Shown here: positions 45,712 through 54,213 of the stretch, one piece after another | How the letters are laid out: the number at the start of each line of letters is the position of its first letter | Numbering within the stretch: the stretch's first letter is position 1 | From: Ignavibacteriaceae bacterium | GTDB lineage: Bacteria > Bacteroidota > Ignavibacteria > Ignavibacteriales > Ignavibacteriaceae | NCBI GenBank assembly: GCA_013360295.1 | Contig: JABWCL010000011.1 | Coordinates: 62,001 to 126,000, forward strand | DNA: 64,000 nt | Reading direction: 5' to 3' | Program-made: the position numbers and the translations under genes | The notes under the pieces: model-generated | Seen by the model: only the letters and a program-made list of their open reading frames with translations | What the model was told of the DNA's origin: nothing | The model's database searches: none

Positions 45712-47253
45712 TTAAAGACGGTAACCCAATGTCAAATAGCTTCCGGATGAATAAATTTTTTCTCCCCCCGCTTTTGGCAGTTTGGTCAACGCCATCTGCA
45801 CGTTTCCGGCGACGATGACTCGCATTACTTCGACTCCGATACCAAGGCTTATGCCGGCTTCACTTCGGTTATACTGATTCTCAAAATCAAGTTTTACACC
45901 GCCGTTGTTGCCCGCGAAGCTAAACTTGTAATAGCCTCCCGCAAACGGAAACGCTTTTACCATTCCGCCGAAAATGTTTATTAAGTTATATTTAATATGG
46001 ACCGGGACAAAAGCGGAATATCTCCTGAATGTGCCCTGAGGCGATTTACTGCCGTCCGCGGAGACTAATAATTCCGGCTGAAAAGTGAACTTTTTGCCGA
46101 TACTGAGCTGAATAAAAAATCCAAGATTAACCGCAAAGACGCTTTTTGCTATAAAAAACTCGTCCGGGTATTCGTTGTGCGCTGTGCCCAAACCTGCCAG
46201 CACGCCGTACTCGGTTTGTATGGCGAAAGATTCCTTTTTGCCTAAAAATTCAGCCGATGATTTAAGCGCGGGCATCCCGGAAACCTCGGTGATCAGTCCG
46301 GTAAGATAACCGGAAACTTTTGCCATTCCGTCGTATTCAAGTTTATCGTAAGTGTCTTCCGTTTTATGGTAGGGGGATTCAATCCCCGTAAACGCATGCG
46401 CCGCGGGTATCCCTTTATCGCCGAATGGCGCGGTGTCAGTCTGCAGTTCTATCTCCGCGGAGACATCTTTCAGCGTGATTCCTTTTACGGCGGCAATCTC
46501 TTCCGCCAGTTTCGCGCCTCCTTCAAGCGCCCCGATACCCTTCAGTATCAGCCCGCCGTTTTTATTATACATTCCAACCATATCAAGGCTGAACATCAGT
46601 TTAACTTTCTTTATGTCAAACCTGCTGTTCTCTTCGATAAACCTGTACGCCCCAAAGAGCCCGCTCTCTTCAGCGTCAAAAGCGATGAAGATAATGCTCC
46701 GTTTGATTTTCTCCTTATTAAGCGACATCGCTCGCGCTATTTCCATCATTGCGGCTACACCCGATGCGTTATCATCCGCGCCGCGGTAGATAATTTTTTC
46801 ATTTTTCTTCTCAGTCGTATCCGCTTCGCCTGAGCCGAGTAGCAGGTTCCTCATTCTTCCGCTTTCACTGGTAAACTCATACCCAAGATGGTCATAATGC
46901 GCGCCCACAACAATATATTCATCCTTCAGCACGGGGTCATTTCCTTCAATGTAGCCGATCACGTTTGCCGCCGGCACGCGCGCAAGTCCGATGCGAAGGT
47001 TCAGATGCTGGAAATAACTTCCTTCGGGGTCATACGGGTGTAAGCCCGACAAACGGAACTGCTCCGCGATGTATTTCTTCGCAAATATCTTCCCTTCCGT
47101 ACCCAGCCCGCGCCCCTCAAGCGTATCCGCGGCAAGGAATGATACGTGTGCTTTCAAACGTTCAGCTGCCGCGCCGTTATCCTGAGCAATGCTGTCTGTG
47201 GTGATGAAAAGCGAAAGAATAAAAAAGCAAGAAATAAAAAGTATTTTTTTCAT
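45712..47253 (-). CDS. M28 zinc peptidase fused to a C-terminal outer-membrane beta-barrel-like domain
   Basis: 513 residues. Signal peptide (about 1-23). The M28 aminopeptidase-like domain (about 25-335) keeps all zinc ligands: HYDHLG, GADDNASGV, DAEESGLFG, LDMVGMY and the late His in SPYHKTEDTYD. From about 345 the sequence changes to alternating strands (FAIQTEYGVLAGLG, VNLGFFIQLSIGKKFTFQPE, GISLGIGVEVMRVIVAGNV) ending SYLTLGYRL, as in PorT/OmpA-type 8-stranded barrels. So a peptidase may be tethered to the outer membrane on one chain. Substrate unknown. Confidence 0.82.
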   Translation of the reverse strand: MKKILFISCFFILSLFITTDSIAQDNGAAAERLKAHVSFLAADTLEGRGLGTEGKIFAKKYIAEQFRLSGLHPYDPEGSYFQHLNLRIGLARVPAANVIGYIEGNDPVLKDEYIVVGAHYDHLGYEFTSESGRMRNLLLGSGEADTTEKKNEKIIYRGADDNASGVAAMMEIARAMSLNKEKIKRSIIFIAFDAEESGLFGAYRFIEENSRFDIKKVKLMFSLDMVGMYNKNGGLILKGIGALEGGAKLAEEIAAVKGITLKDVSAEIELQTDTAPFGDKGIPAAHAFTGIESPYHKTEDTYDKLEYDGMAKVSGYLTGLITEVSGMPALKSSAEFLGKKESFAIQTEYGVLAGLGTAHNEYPDEFFIAKSVFAVNLGFFIQLSIGKKFTFQPELLVSADGSKSPQGTFRRYSAFVPVHIKYNLINIFGGMVKAFPFAGGYYKFSFAGNNGGVKLDFENQYNRSEAGISLGIGVEVMRVIVAGNVQMALTKLPKAGGEKIYSSGSYLTLGYRL

Positions 47254-47360
47254 AAGAGTTTAGAATTAAAAGATTCTTGGCTAATTGAAGAATTTAATGC
47301 ACTAATAATTTTTCACGTAGGCTAATATAAATAATTGCCAGGTAATTTGACTTCTTCTTT

Positions 47361-47386
47361 GACGCAAATGGTTGAAACCATTTTGC
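47361..47386. repeat. Single copy of the GCAAATGGTTGAAACC palindrome
   Basis: GACGCAAATGGTTGAAACC-ATTTTGC, the same sequence as at 23683 and 23842. It lies in the divergent gap before the amidohydrolase genes. Confidence 0.8.
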
Positions 47387-47537
47387 CGATTTTGCAATTC
47401 ACATTGGGGGGTATGTCTCCCGGGGGATTTCCCGTCTTTATTCCGATACCAAAATTCTAAAATATATTTTTATTTAATTCCCCTTATTTCTTATCTTGAA
47501 TTCAAGTGCTATTTGTTTCAACAATTCTGTAAAGAGG

Positions 47538-48842
47538 ATGAAAAAGTTATTTCTGCTTATTTTATCCGTTATTCTTCCTTTAAGCGCCCAGTATAAGATC
47601 ACCGCCTATAAAGGGGCACTGATCTATCCTGTTGAGGGTGCGCCGGTTGAAAACGGAGTGATGATAATTCAAAACGGTAAAATTATAAGTGTCGGCAGGG
47701 AAGGCGAGATTGCCATTCCAAATGGCGCCGAGGTTATTGATGTTTCAGGGAAGGTGATCATACCCGGGCTTGTTGACACACACTCGCATATTGGCAACGG
47801 TGACGGCGGCGACGGCTCAGCACCGCTGCACCCTGATGTGCGCATACTCGATTCCATTGACCCTATGAGCGATACTTTTATGCGCGCGCGGACAGGAGGC
47901 ATTACAACCGTTAACGTGATGCCCGGCTCAGGACACCTGATGAGCGGGCAGACTGTCTACCTGAAACTGCGTAAATCGAATATTATAAACGGGATGCTCT
48001 TCTGCGATGACCCGATAAACGGAATTTGCGGCGGATTGAAAATGGCAAACGGTACAAACTCTCTGCGCGGCACACCGTTCCCTGGCACGCGAGGAAAATC
48101 GGCAGCACTGGTAAGACAATTATTTATTAAAGCGAAGGAATACCGCGAAAAGAAAATAGCTGCCGGAAATGATAAAAGTAAAATGCCGGCGTATGATTAT
48201 GAAATGGAATCGCTCGTTGAGGTGCTCGACGGGAGAAGGATCGTTCAGCATCACACACACCGCGCTGATGACATTATGACCGTGCTTAGGCTGCAAAAGG
48301 AATTCGGCTTTAAGGTTGTATTGCATCACGTATCGGAAGGATACAAAGTCGCGAAAGAAATCGCTGAAGCAAAAATCCCCTGTTCGATAATTATCATTGA
48401 CTCCCCCGGCGGCAAACTTGAAACCATGAATCTCTATTTTGATAACGGAGTAAAAATGGCGGAAGCGGGAGTTGATATCGCATACCATACTGATGATTAT
48501 ATAACGGACTCCCGGCTATTCCTTCGCAGCGCCGCGCTTGGAATAAGAGCCGGTCTGAGACCTGAAAAGGCGCTTGAGTCGCTTACGCTTGCCGGCGCGC
48601 GGATGCTCGGTCTCGAGAGCAGGATCGGCTCGCTGGTTAAAGGCAAGGACGCGGATTTTGTGATTCTTTCCGGGGACCCTTTTAGTGTATATACAAAGAT
48701 AGAAAAAACCGTTGTTGAGGGAGTGGTCGTTTATGACCGTTCGAACCCCGATGATTTCAAGTTTGCCACCGGCGGATATAGGGTGTATAAGGATCTGTAC
48801 TATGAGCATATCCACTGCGGGCACGATGAGGAGCTGCACTGA
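47538..48842 (+). CDS. Exported amidohydrolase with intact metal site
   Basis: 434 residues from ATG 47538, which begins a signal peptide (MKKLFLLILSVILPLSAQ); an upstream ATG is less likely. Imidazolonepropionase-type amidohydrolase: VIIPGLVDTHSHIG (HxH metal motif), HHTHRADDIM, KVVLHHVSEGY and IAYHTDDY (metal Asp). The end returns to the composite domain (KGKDADFVILSGDPF). Substrate unknown; family members act on cyclic amides and dipeptides. The next gene starts one base after the stop and is a homologue. Confidence 0.88.
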   Translation: MKKLFLLILSVILPLSAQYKITAYKGALIYPVEGAPVENGVMIIQNGKIISVGREGEIAIPNGAEVIDVSGKVIIPGLVDTHSHIGNGDGGDGSAPLHPDVRILDSIDPMSDTFMRARTGGITTVNVMPGSGHLMSGQTVYLKLRKSNIINGMLFCDDPINGICGGLKMANGTNSLRGTPFPGTRGKSAALVRQLFIKAKEYREKKIAAGNDKSKMPAYDYEMESLVEVLDGRRIVQHHTHRADDIMTVLRLQKEFGFKVVLHHVSEGYKVAKEIAEAKIPCSIIIIDSPGGKLETMNLYFDNGVKMAEAGVDIAYHTDDYITDSRLFLRSAALGIRAGLRPEKALESLTLAGARMLGLESRIGSLVKGKDADFVILSGDPFSVYTKIEKTVVEGVVVYDRSNPDDFKFATGGYRVYKDLYYEHIHCGHDEELH

Positions 48843-48843
48843 T

Positions 48844-50046
48844 ATGAATAAGTCATTAACGGCGTTTCTGTTCCTCTGCGTTGCTTTTGCGGGGGAGTTA
48901 TTCCCCCAGGCAGCAATAAAAGCCTCCGTCATCCACACCGCGGCGGGAAAGACGATTAACAACGGGGTAATACTTATTAAAGACGGAAAGATTGAGAAAG
49001 TCGGGGAGGAGAAGGATATCACTATACCCGCGGATTATATAGTGTACTCACGGAAAGTTGTAACTCCCGGATTAATAGACGCGCGCAGTTCCATCGGGCT
49101 TTCAGGGATACTTAATTATGCTCACGACCAGGATCAGCTTGAAAAATCAGATCCGGTCCAGCCTGAACTGAGAGCAATTGACGCTTATAACCCGCGTGAA
49201 GAATTAATTGAATGGATAAAGAAATTCGGCACGACAACTGTTCATACGGGACACGCTTCCGGAGCGCTCGCGTCGGGACAGACGATGATCGTCAAGCTCG
49301 GAACAGCGGAGAAACCGGTACGCATTATTGATTCCGCGCTGATGGTTTCATTCACGCTCGGTTCGGATGTCTCTTCTAACTTTAAAAAACCGGGCACCCG
49401 CGCCAAAGGCGTCGCTATGCTGCGAACTGAATTCCTTAAAGCAAAAGAGTATCTTGATAAAATTAAAAAAGGCGAGAAGGTAAACCGCGACCTTAAACTC
49501 GAAGCTTTGGCACAGGTATTGAAAGGAGAACTCACCGCTCTCTTCACCGCAAACAAAGCGCCGGATATACTTGCCGCGATAAGGCTGCAGAAGGAGTTTG
49601 GTTTCAGGATGGTGCTTGACGGTGTTGCCGAAGCATCGCTGGTAATGAATGAAATTAAGGAGTCGCGCGCGCCGGTGATACTGCACGCCACTATGGAGCG
49701 GCAGTCAGGTAACTCGAAGAGCGTGGCATTTGATAACGCGGCATTGCTTGATAAGGAAGGTGTGCTTTTTGCAATCCAGTCCGGATTCGAAGGCTATGTA
49801 CCCAAAACCCGTGTAGTGCTATTTGAAGCGGCAGTTGCGCTCGCTTACGGTTTGCCTTTTGATAAAGCGCTCGCTTCAATCACCATTAACGCCGCGAGGA
49901 TACTTGGCATTGATAAGCAAACCGGTTCCATCGAACCCGGCAAAGACGCCGACATTGTCCTGTTTGATGGTGACCCCTTTGAATACACCACCCGCGTCTG
50001 TGAAGTATTCATTGACGGAATACCTGTAAAACAAACCTGCGATTAG
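48844..50046 (+). CDS. Amidohydrolase homologue lacking metal ligands (probable pseudoenzyme)
   Basis: 400 residues from ATG 48844, chosen for its signal peptide (MNKSLTAFLFLCVAFAGELF); frames starting earlier overlap the previous gene. It aligns end to end with the upstream protein, but the HxH is replaced (PGLIDARSSIGLSG), the later His positions are gone (FTANKAPDI; MVLDGVAEA) and the metal Asp is not evident (LFAIQSGFEG). The structural C-terminus KDADIVLFDGDPF is kept. It is translationally coupled to the intact enzyme, suggesting a partner or regulatory subunit. Catalysis by another mechanism cannot be excluded. Confidence 0.85.
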   Translation: MNKSLTAFLFLCVAFAGELFPQAAIKASVIHTAAGKTINNGVILIKDGKIEKVGEEKDITIPADYIVYSRKVVTPGLIDARSSIGLSGILNYAHDQDQLEKSDPVQPELRAIDAYNPREELIEWIKKFGTTTVHTGHASGALASGQTMIVKLGTAEKPVRIIDSALMVSFTLGSDVSSNFKKPGTRAKGVAMLRTEFLKAKEYLDKIKKGEKVNRDLKLEALAQVLKGELTALFTANKAPDILAAIRLQKEFGFRMVLDGVAEASLVMNEIKESRAPVILHATMERQSGNSKSVAFDNAALLDKEGVLFAIQSGFEGYVPKTRVVLFEAAVALAYGLPFDKALASITINAARILGIDKQTGSIEPGKDADIVLFDGDPFEYTTRVCEVFIDGIPVKQTCD

Positions 50047-50059
50047 TTACGATAGATGC

Positions 50060-50086
50060 GCCGGAGGTAAAAACCGCGCCTCCGGC
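50060..50086 (+). terminator. Hairpin after the amidohydrolase pair
   Basis: GCCGGAGG (50060-50067) pairs with CCTCCGGC (50079-50086). It lies 13 bases after the stop. No T run follows, so it may be a weak terminator or 3' stabiliser. Confidence 0.6.
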
Positions 50087-50270
50087 TGCATTTCCGTCCT
50101 AATAACCACCGAGAACGGCAAACGTGTTTGATGGTATCAAATAGAAACGACTGGTTCTTTTTGACGCTTTCAAATAGTCGGGCCGCACAATTCACGTGCA
50201 TTAACCTTTAAATAAATACAACTAATGCATAGTTACATAACCGTGACATCCCCATCCGTCAATAGTGTTA

Positions 50271-50300
50271 TTAACTTTTAATTTTTAACTCTTAACTAAA
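50271..50300. repeat. Heptad repeat overlapping the hflX stop codon
   Basis: ATTAACTTTTAATTTTTAAC followed by TCTTAACTAAAG. The minus-strand TAA stop of hflX (50292-50294) is inside it. Confidence 0.65.
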
Positions 50301-51596
50301 GTTATACCCCGCCACCATACCTTTAAGTTTTTCAAGATTCTTTTTATGAATCATTATCTCCACCACAACTTTATCATCATCGTAGTTTGTACTCAGCACT
50401 TCCGCGATTGTGTGGAGCGCGGCGATGGTTTTGGAATCGGCGGCGCTGAAGGTGAGTTTTTCCGTTGTGTAATCTTTATATACCAGTTCGCTGAGGCGCT
50501 GGTTGAATATAGAGATGTTTATTCCACGCCCGGCTGAGATGATCACACTGCCCGGGTATTTTGCTTTAATATACTCAATCCTCCCCTTGTCGTGCAGTAT
50601 ATCCACTTTGTTGAATACCAGCATAATCTGCGTACCGTCGCAGCCCAGTTCTCTAAGCGTTTCCTCAACAACGCGGATATGGTCTTCGTAGAAGTCGTGG
50701 GATATGTCCGCAAGATGAATAATGATATCGGCGTCGCGGACTTCACCCAATGTGCTCCTGAATGACGCGACAAGATTATGCGGAAGTTTACGGATAAATC
50801 CTACTGTATCGCTAAGTAGTATGCTCCTGTTTTTTCCGAGCTGTAGCACTCTCGTTGTCGAGTCGAGCGTGGCAAACAGTTTATCTTCCATAAGCACATC
50901 GGAGTCGGTAATTAAATTAAATAAAGTAGACTTCCCGACGTTTGTATAACCAACCAGGGTGACTTTTGTCAGTTCCTTCCTCCCCGCGGTTTGGGTTACT
51001 CTTCTCGCTTCAAACTCCTCCAGTTTACCTTTCAGCAGGCTGATCCTGTTCCTTATGATACGCCTGTCAGTCTCTATCTGCGTTTCACCGGGGCCCTTGG
51101 TCCCGATACCTCCGTATTGCTTCGAAAGGTGTGTCCACGCACGAGTCAGCCTGGGGAGATAATACTGAAGCTGCGCGAGTTCCACCTGGGTCTTCGCTTC
51201 AAGCGTGCGTGCGTGCGATGCGAATATATCCAGAATTAATCCGCTCCTGTCAACGATCTTGCGGTTGAGCGCGCGTTCCAGGTTTCTTACCTGTACCGGG
51301 GAGAGGTCATCATCGAATATCAGCAGGTTTACACCGAGTTCCTCTACCATCAGCGCGAGTTCTTCTACCTTGCCTTTTCCGAGGTAGTACGCGGAATCAT
51401 AGCTCTCTCTTTCCTGTACTACTATCTTCACCGTCTCCGCGCCCGCGGTAAGTGCCAGTTCCTTCAGTTCCTCGAGATGCTCGTCAATCACCTCGCGCGA
51501 AATAAACCTCGTCTTTAACGCGACAAGTATGGCTTTTTCAGTCTCGTCTTTTTTTATTTCAATAAGCGCCCTGCGCTTTGATCTCTCTTTTTCCAA
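50292..51596 (-). CDS. hflX: GTPase HflX
   Basis: 434 residues. The HflX N-terminal domain (about 15-195) includes LIFDDDLSPVQVRNLER, GLILDIFASHARTLEAKTQV and GGIGTKGPGETQIETDRR. The G domain has G1 GYTNVGKSTLFN (about 217), G3 DTVGFIRKLPHNL and G4 VFNKVD. HflX splits stalled or hibernating 70S ribosomes. No hfq-hflX neighbourhood is seen; the gene stands alone, with weak RBS typical of the group. Confidence 0.95.
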   Translation of the reverse strand: MEKERSKRRALIEIKKDETEKAILVALKTRFISREVIDEHLEELKELALTAGAETVKIVVQERESYDSAYYLGKGKVEELALMVEELGVNLLIFDDDLSPVQVRNLERALNRKIVDRSGLILDIFASHARTLEAKTQVELAQLQYYLPRLTRAWTHLSKQYGGIGTKGPGETQIETDRRIIRNRISLLKGKLEEFEARRVTQTAGRKELTKVTLVGYTNVGKSTLFNLITDSDVLMEDKLFATLDSTTRVLQLGKNRSILLSDTVGFIRKLPHNLVASFRSTLGEVRDADIIIHLADISHDFYEDHIRVVEETLRELGCDGTQIMLVFNKVDILHDKGRIEYIKAKYPGSVIISAGRGINISIFNQRLSELVYKDYTTEKLTFSAADSKTIAALHTIAEVLSTNYDDDKVVVEIMIHKKNLEKLKGMVAGYNFS

Positions 51597-51977
51597 TATT
51601 TAACTTTGTTTAATTTGATTTAGTTTGTGACTTAGATTCAGAATTAATCAACTTAATTCCACAACCCCACTTCGATACTCCCGAAAGCTTTCGGGATACT
51701 CAGAACAACGCCAACCCTGCTACTTCGTCCCGACGCATCCGGATCAGCACATTACCTTTTTCCATTTATAAAAATGGATACGTGGTTAATATCTTGCTGC
51801 AATAACCCCTCCCTTCCCTCCCCTTTCCCCTGTGGGACAAGTGTAAAAATGGGAGGAGAACTTCTGCATCAACATATAACTAGAAAAATTAATTCTTAAT
51901 CTCCCGCCCCGTGGGATTAACTTTTAACTCTTAACTTTTAACTAGAAATACTAATTCATAATTATTATTAATTGAAT
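51597..51977. other. Gene-free stretch with dispersed palindromes
   Basis: TCCCGAAAGCTTTCGGGA (51679-51696) is a perfect 18-base palindrome flanked by GATACTC, a known style of dispersed Bacteroidota repeat. A TTAACTTTTAACTC heptad repeat is at 51916-51945. Otherwise nothing is recognised. Confidence 0.6.
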
Positions 51978-52823
51978 TTACAAATATTTCTCATACCACC
52001 CCCTCCTCACCTCATCAACCTGCCTTCTTGACTGGCGCAGATAGTGATCGGATTCTTCAAATATATGCAGAGCATACGTAACGCCTCTTTCACCAAAGCG
52101 CCGTGCCATTTCAATGCTATGCTCCGGTAAAATAATATCATCAGAGGCGCCGTGGACAAGCAGGTATTTCACATCGCGGGGCAGTTCTTCAAAACGGTAC
52201 TGCGCCGAGCGCGTGCGCATAACTTCTTCTATATCTCTCCCCGGCATTTTATGATTGTAATACTCAATGATATCCGGTTTGGTCTTAATATAAGCCCACG
52301 GATCCGATATTCCTCCGACCAGCACCGCGCATTTTATTCCCGGCACATTCATAAGCGTAAGGTACGTCATCATTCCCCCGCGGCTCCACCCTTCCATTCC
52401 CCATCTTGAAGTATCCGCAAAAGGAAATTCCTCCGCGAGCATCATCAGGTTAGTGATGTCATTCAGATCGCCGCCGCCGAACTGGTCTTCCCCTTCTCCT
52501 CTGACGCTCCCGCGGTACATCGAAGCAAAAACCGCATATCCCCACGACGCAATCAGCCCGAATATCCCGCGTGCCGTAAATGAGTCTATCACCCCCTTAT
52601 TCTTCATCCCGCCGCGGTTCCACATTACGCACGGGAGTTTCTCATCCTTCTTAATAAATTTAGGATAAGCGAGGTAGCCCTTGACGCGGTAGCCGTCCGA
52701 AAGATAAACAATCCTTTCGGTCATCGTATTCCTAAGCACCTCTTCACTCCATCCGCTGATCAGCATCTTCTCAAAGTGTGGAGAGAGGTGAATTTCCTCG
52801 CGTTCAATAATTTCGGGTATCAT
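51978..52823 (-). CDS. Prolyl-oligopeptidase-like alpha/beta hydrolase
   Basis: 281 residues without a signal peptide. The S9-type hydrolase core has VMWNRGGMKNKG (oxyanion side), VFASMYRGSVRGEGEDQFGG, the nucleophile Ser in GMEGWSRGGMM (about 148), the Asp in LVHGASDDIILP (about 225) and His in FEESDHYL. The triad is complete. The usual propeller of prolyl oligopeptidase is missing, so it is a stand-alone acyl-peptide or dipeptidyl hydrolase-like enzyme. Substrate unknown. It transcribes away from the accessory island. Confidence 0.87.
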   Translation of the reverse strand: MIPEIIEREEIHLSPHFEKMLISGWSEEVLRNTMTERIVYLSDGYRVKGYLAYPKFIKKDEKLPCVMWNRGGMKNKGVIDSFTARGIFGLIASWGYAVFASMYRGSVRGEGEDQFGGGDLNDITNLMMLAEEFPFADTSRWGMEGWSRGGMMTYLTLMNVPGIKCAVLVGGISDPWAYIKTKPDIIEYYNHKMPGRDIEEVMRTRSAQYRFEELPRDVKYLLVHGASDDIILPEHSIEMARRFGERGVTYALHIFEESDHYLRQSRRQVDEVRRGWYEKYL

Positions 52824-52997
52824 TAATCAAAAATAAAATAAAGGTGTAATATAGTTAAATGGGAGCGAGGGGGGAAATGGCAGAAAAACTCACGATAGGA
52901 TTATACTAAAATTTTAGATATAGGTGCTAAACGGCGCTGTTATCAGCGGTATTTATATTAATTTAAAGTCAGGAATATAATTAATTAGGTGTGCACA
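52824..52997. promoter_or_regulatory. Leader region of the accessory island
   Basis: AT-rich DNA between divergent genes with a 12-base palindrome CTAAAATTTTAG (52906-52917), a possible operator or promoter part for the island. No firm -33/-7 assignment can be made. Confidence 0.35.
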
Positions 52998-53084
52998 TTG
53001 AAGCTTATCGTAGGTTCTGTAAACACCGCGCCTGACGGATGGAATTTCGTATCAACGCTGGATCAGGCAAAGCAGATCTGTTAA
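52998..53084 (+). pseudogene. Frameshifted beginning of the cREC gene (first domain)
   Basis: From TTG 52998 this frame gives KLIVGSVNTAPDGWNFVSTL and DQAKQIC, then TAA (53082-53084). It lines up with the second cREC domain's WVYLDDLRTPPRGWVLTETP and continues in the -1 frame as ETIDELHIEDVIGDDPEGGL. So the first cREC domain appears split by a frameshift at about 53070-53082. If translated from ATG 53039 only, the first strand of that domain would be missing or out of frame. Confidence 0.6.
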
Positions 53085-53656
53085 ACGAAACAATAGATGA
53101 ACTGCATATAGAAGATGTTATTGGAGATGATCCGGAAGGCGGATTACGCCTGATTGCCTGGATAAAAGATCAGATCAAATCCAACGGTTATACTCCCCCA
53201 TTAAAGATCACACCACGATCAGAAGATAATGACAGATTAATTATTATGCGTGAAAAGACAGATCATATTCATCACCTCGTAAATAATCGTACTCTCCTTT
53301 CTTCAGAAGAACCCCTTTGGGTTTATCTCGATGATTTAAGAACTCCCCCCAGAGGGTGGGTACTCACAGAAACACCCGAAGAAACAATCGAATTATTGAA
53401 AACTGGCAGAGTCGAAAAACTCTCGCTGGATAATGATCTCGGTTTGGGACATGATGAACGTGGTAGAGAAAGAGATGGTTATAGCGTACTTAGGTGGCTT
53501 GAAGAAGAGGTGGAATTTTCAGGATTTATTTCACCTAATGTGATAACGGTACATTCAGGCAATCCCGTAGCGAGAAATAGGATGCAAACTGTAATTAATC
53601 GATTAGAAAAATCAAAAAAAAATGACTATGAAGCTCCAATATATTACCGACATTAA
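53039..53656 (+). CDS. cREC (cyclic-phosphate processing receiver-like) domain protein, probably tandem
   Basis: 205 residues in the intact frame. The C-terminal half (about 85-195) is a cREC domain: WVYLDDLRTPP (acidic pair), GWVLTETPEETIELLKTG, KLSLDNDLGLG, DGYSVLRWLEEE and NVITVHSGNPVARNRM, with all conserved acidic and His positions. The N-terminal half (about 20-75: IDELHIEDVIGDDPEGG, RLIAWIKDQI, ITPRSEDNDRLIIM) looks like a degenerate second cREC whose start lies upstream in another frame. cREC domains have been proposed from comparative genomics to process cyclic or other nucleotide phosphates in immunity systems. Opens the island; overlaps the next gene by 35 bases. Confidence 0.75.
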   Translation: MEFRINAGSGKADLLNETIDELHIEDVIGDDPEGGLRLIAWIKDQIKSNGYTPPLKITPRSEDNDRLIIMREKTDHIHHLVNNRTLLSSEEPLWVYLDDLRTPPRGWVLTETPEETIELLKTGRVEKLSLDNDLGLGHDERGRERDGYSVLRWLEEEVEFSGFISPNVITVHSGNPVARNRMQTVINRLEKSKKNDYEAPIYYRH

Positions 53657-54203
53657 GTGCGATGCAAATATTTTTCCATATGACCAGGATGCTATAAATC
53701 GCTTACAAAAGATTTATCGAACCGCACGCAAAGGGAACTTAAAAGAGGACAAGCTGACAAATCTAAAAGATTATTTGGCTAACATCCATAAGGAGCCCAG
53801 GTCGATTCCTTCTAATATCGAAGCATTCGATTCTTTTGCAAAAGAGATAATTAAAGAGATAGCCATAAGAATTAACGGTACGAGGAAGCTTAAATTTGGC
53901 ATCGCTCAAAAAATTTTTAATTTATTTATGAAAGATTTATGGGCATGGGACAAATTGAAGCCAGAACAGGAAAGCGTGCTTCATTGGCCTATTGATAAAG
54001 GTGTTTTAGATATGGTAAGAAAACCTGCTTGGAAAGCCTGGACGAAAGTAGTTACAACCGAAAATAATCTCAATGAAACATTTAACGAATATTTGCACAT
54101 TCAGAATATTCTTAGATCACAGCTCCTCAAATTCCCCCAATTTCATACAGCTATTGAAATGGAACAATATTTGTGGCATAAATTTGAATTAATTAATCAA
54201 TAA
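53622..54203 (+). CDS. Unknown helical protein, second gene of the island
   Basis: 193 residues (Met1 or Met3, MKLQYITDIKCDANIFP). Mostly helical by composition, with KFGIAQKIFNLFMKDLWAWD and HWPIDKGVLDMVRKPAWKAW as conspicuous Trp-rich stretches near the middle and SQLLKFPQFHTAIEMEQYLW near the end. No signal peptide, membrane segment or known motif. AT-richer than housekeeping genes. It overlaps the cREC gene by 35 bases, so the two are translationally coupled, and the next gene starts ten bases after it. Confidence 0.65.
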   Translation: MTMKLQYITDIKCDANIFPYDQDAINRLQKIYRTARKGNLKEDKLTNLKDYLANIHKEPRSIPSNIEAFDSFAKEIIKEIAIRINGTRKLKFGIAQKIFNLFMKDLWAWDKLKPEQESVLHWPIDKGVLDMVRKPAWKAWTKVVTTENNLNETFNEYLHIQNILRSQLLKFPQFHTAIEMEQYLWHKFELINQ

Positions 54204-54213
54204 AGGTCAGAAT

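Noticed and set aside
46366-46833. 155-codon plus-strand frame
   Set aside because: Antisense to the M28 peptidase gene whose active-site motifs are clear.
51679-51696. Perfect palindrome TCCCGAAAGCTTTCGGGA as terminator of the hydrolase or hflX
   Set aside because: It lies upstream of hflX and downstream of the hydrolase start side only by distance, has no T run, and looks like a dispersed repeat.
53060-53085. Programmed -1 frameshift in the cREC gene
   Set aside because: No slippery heptamer in the right register and no clear stimulatory structure; a plain frameshift is simpler.
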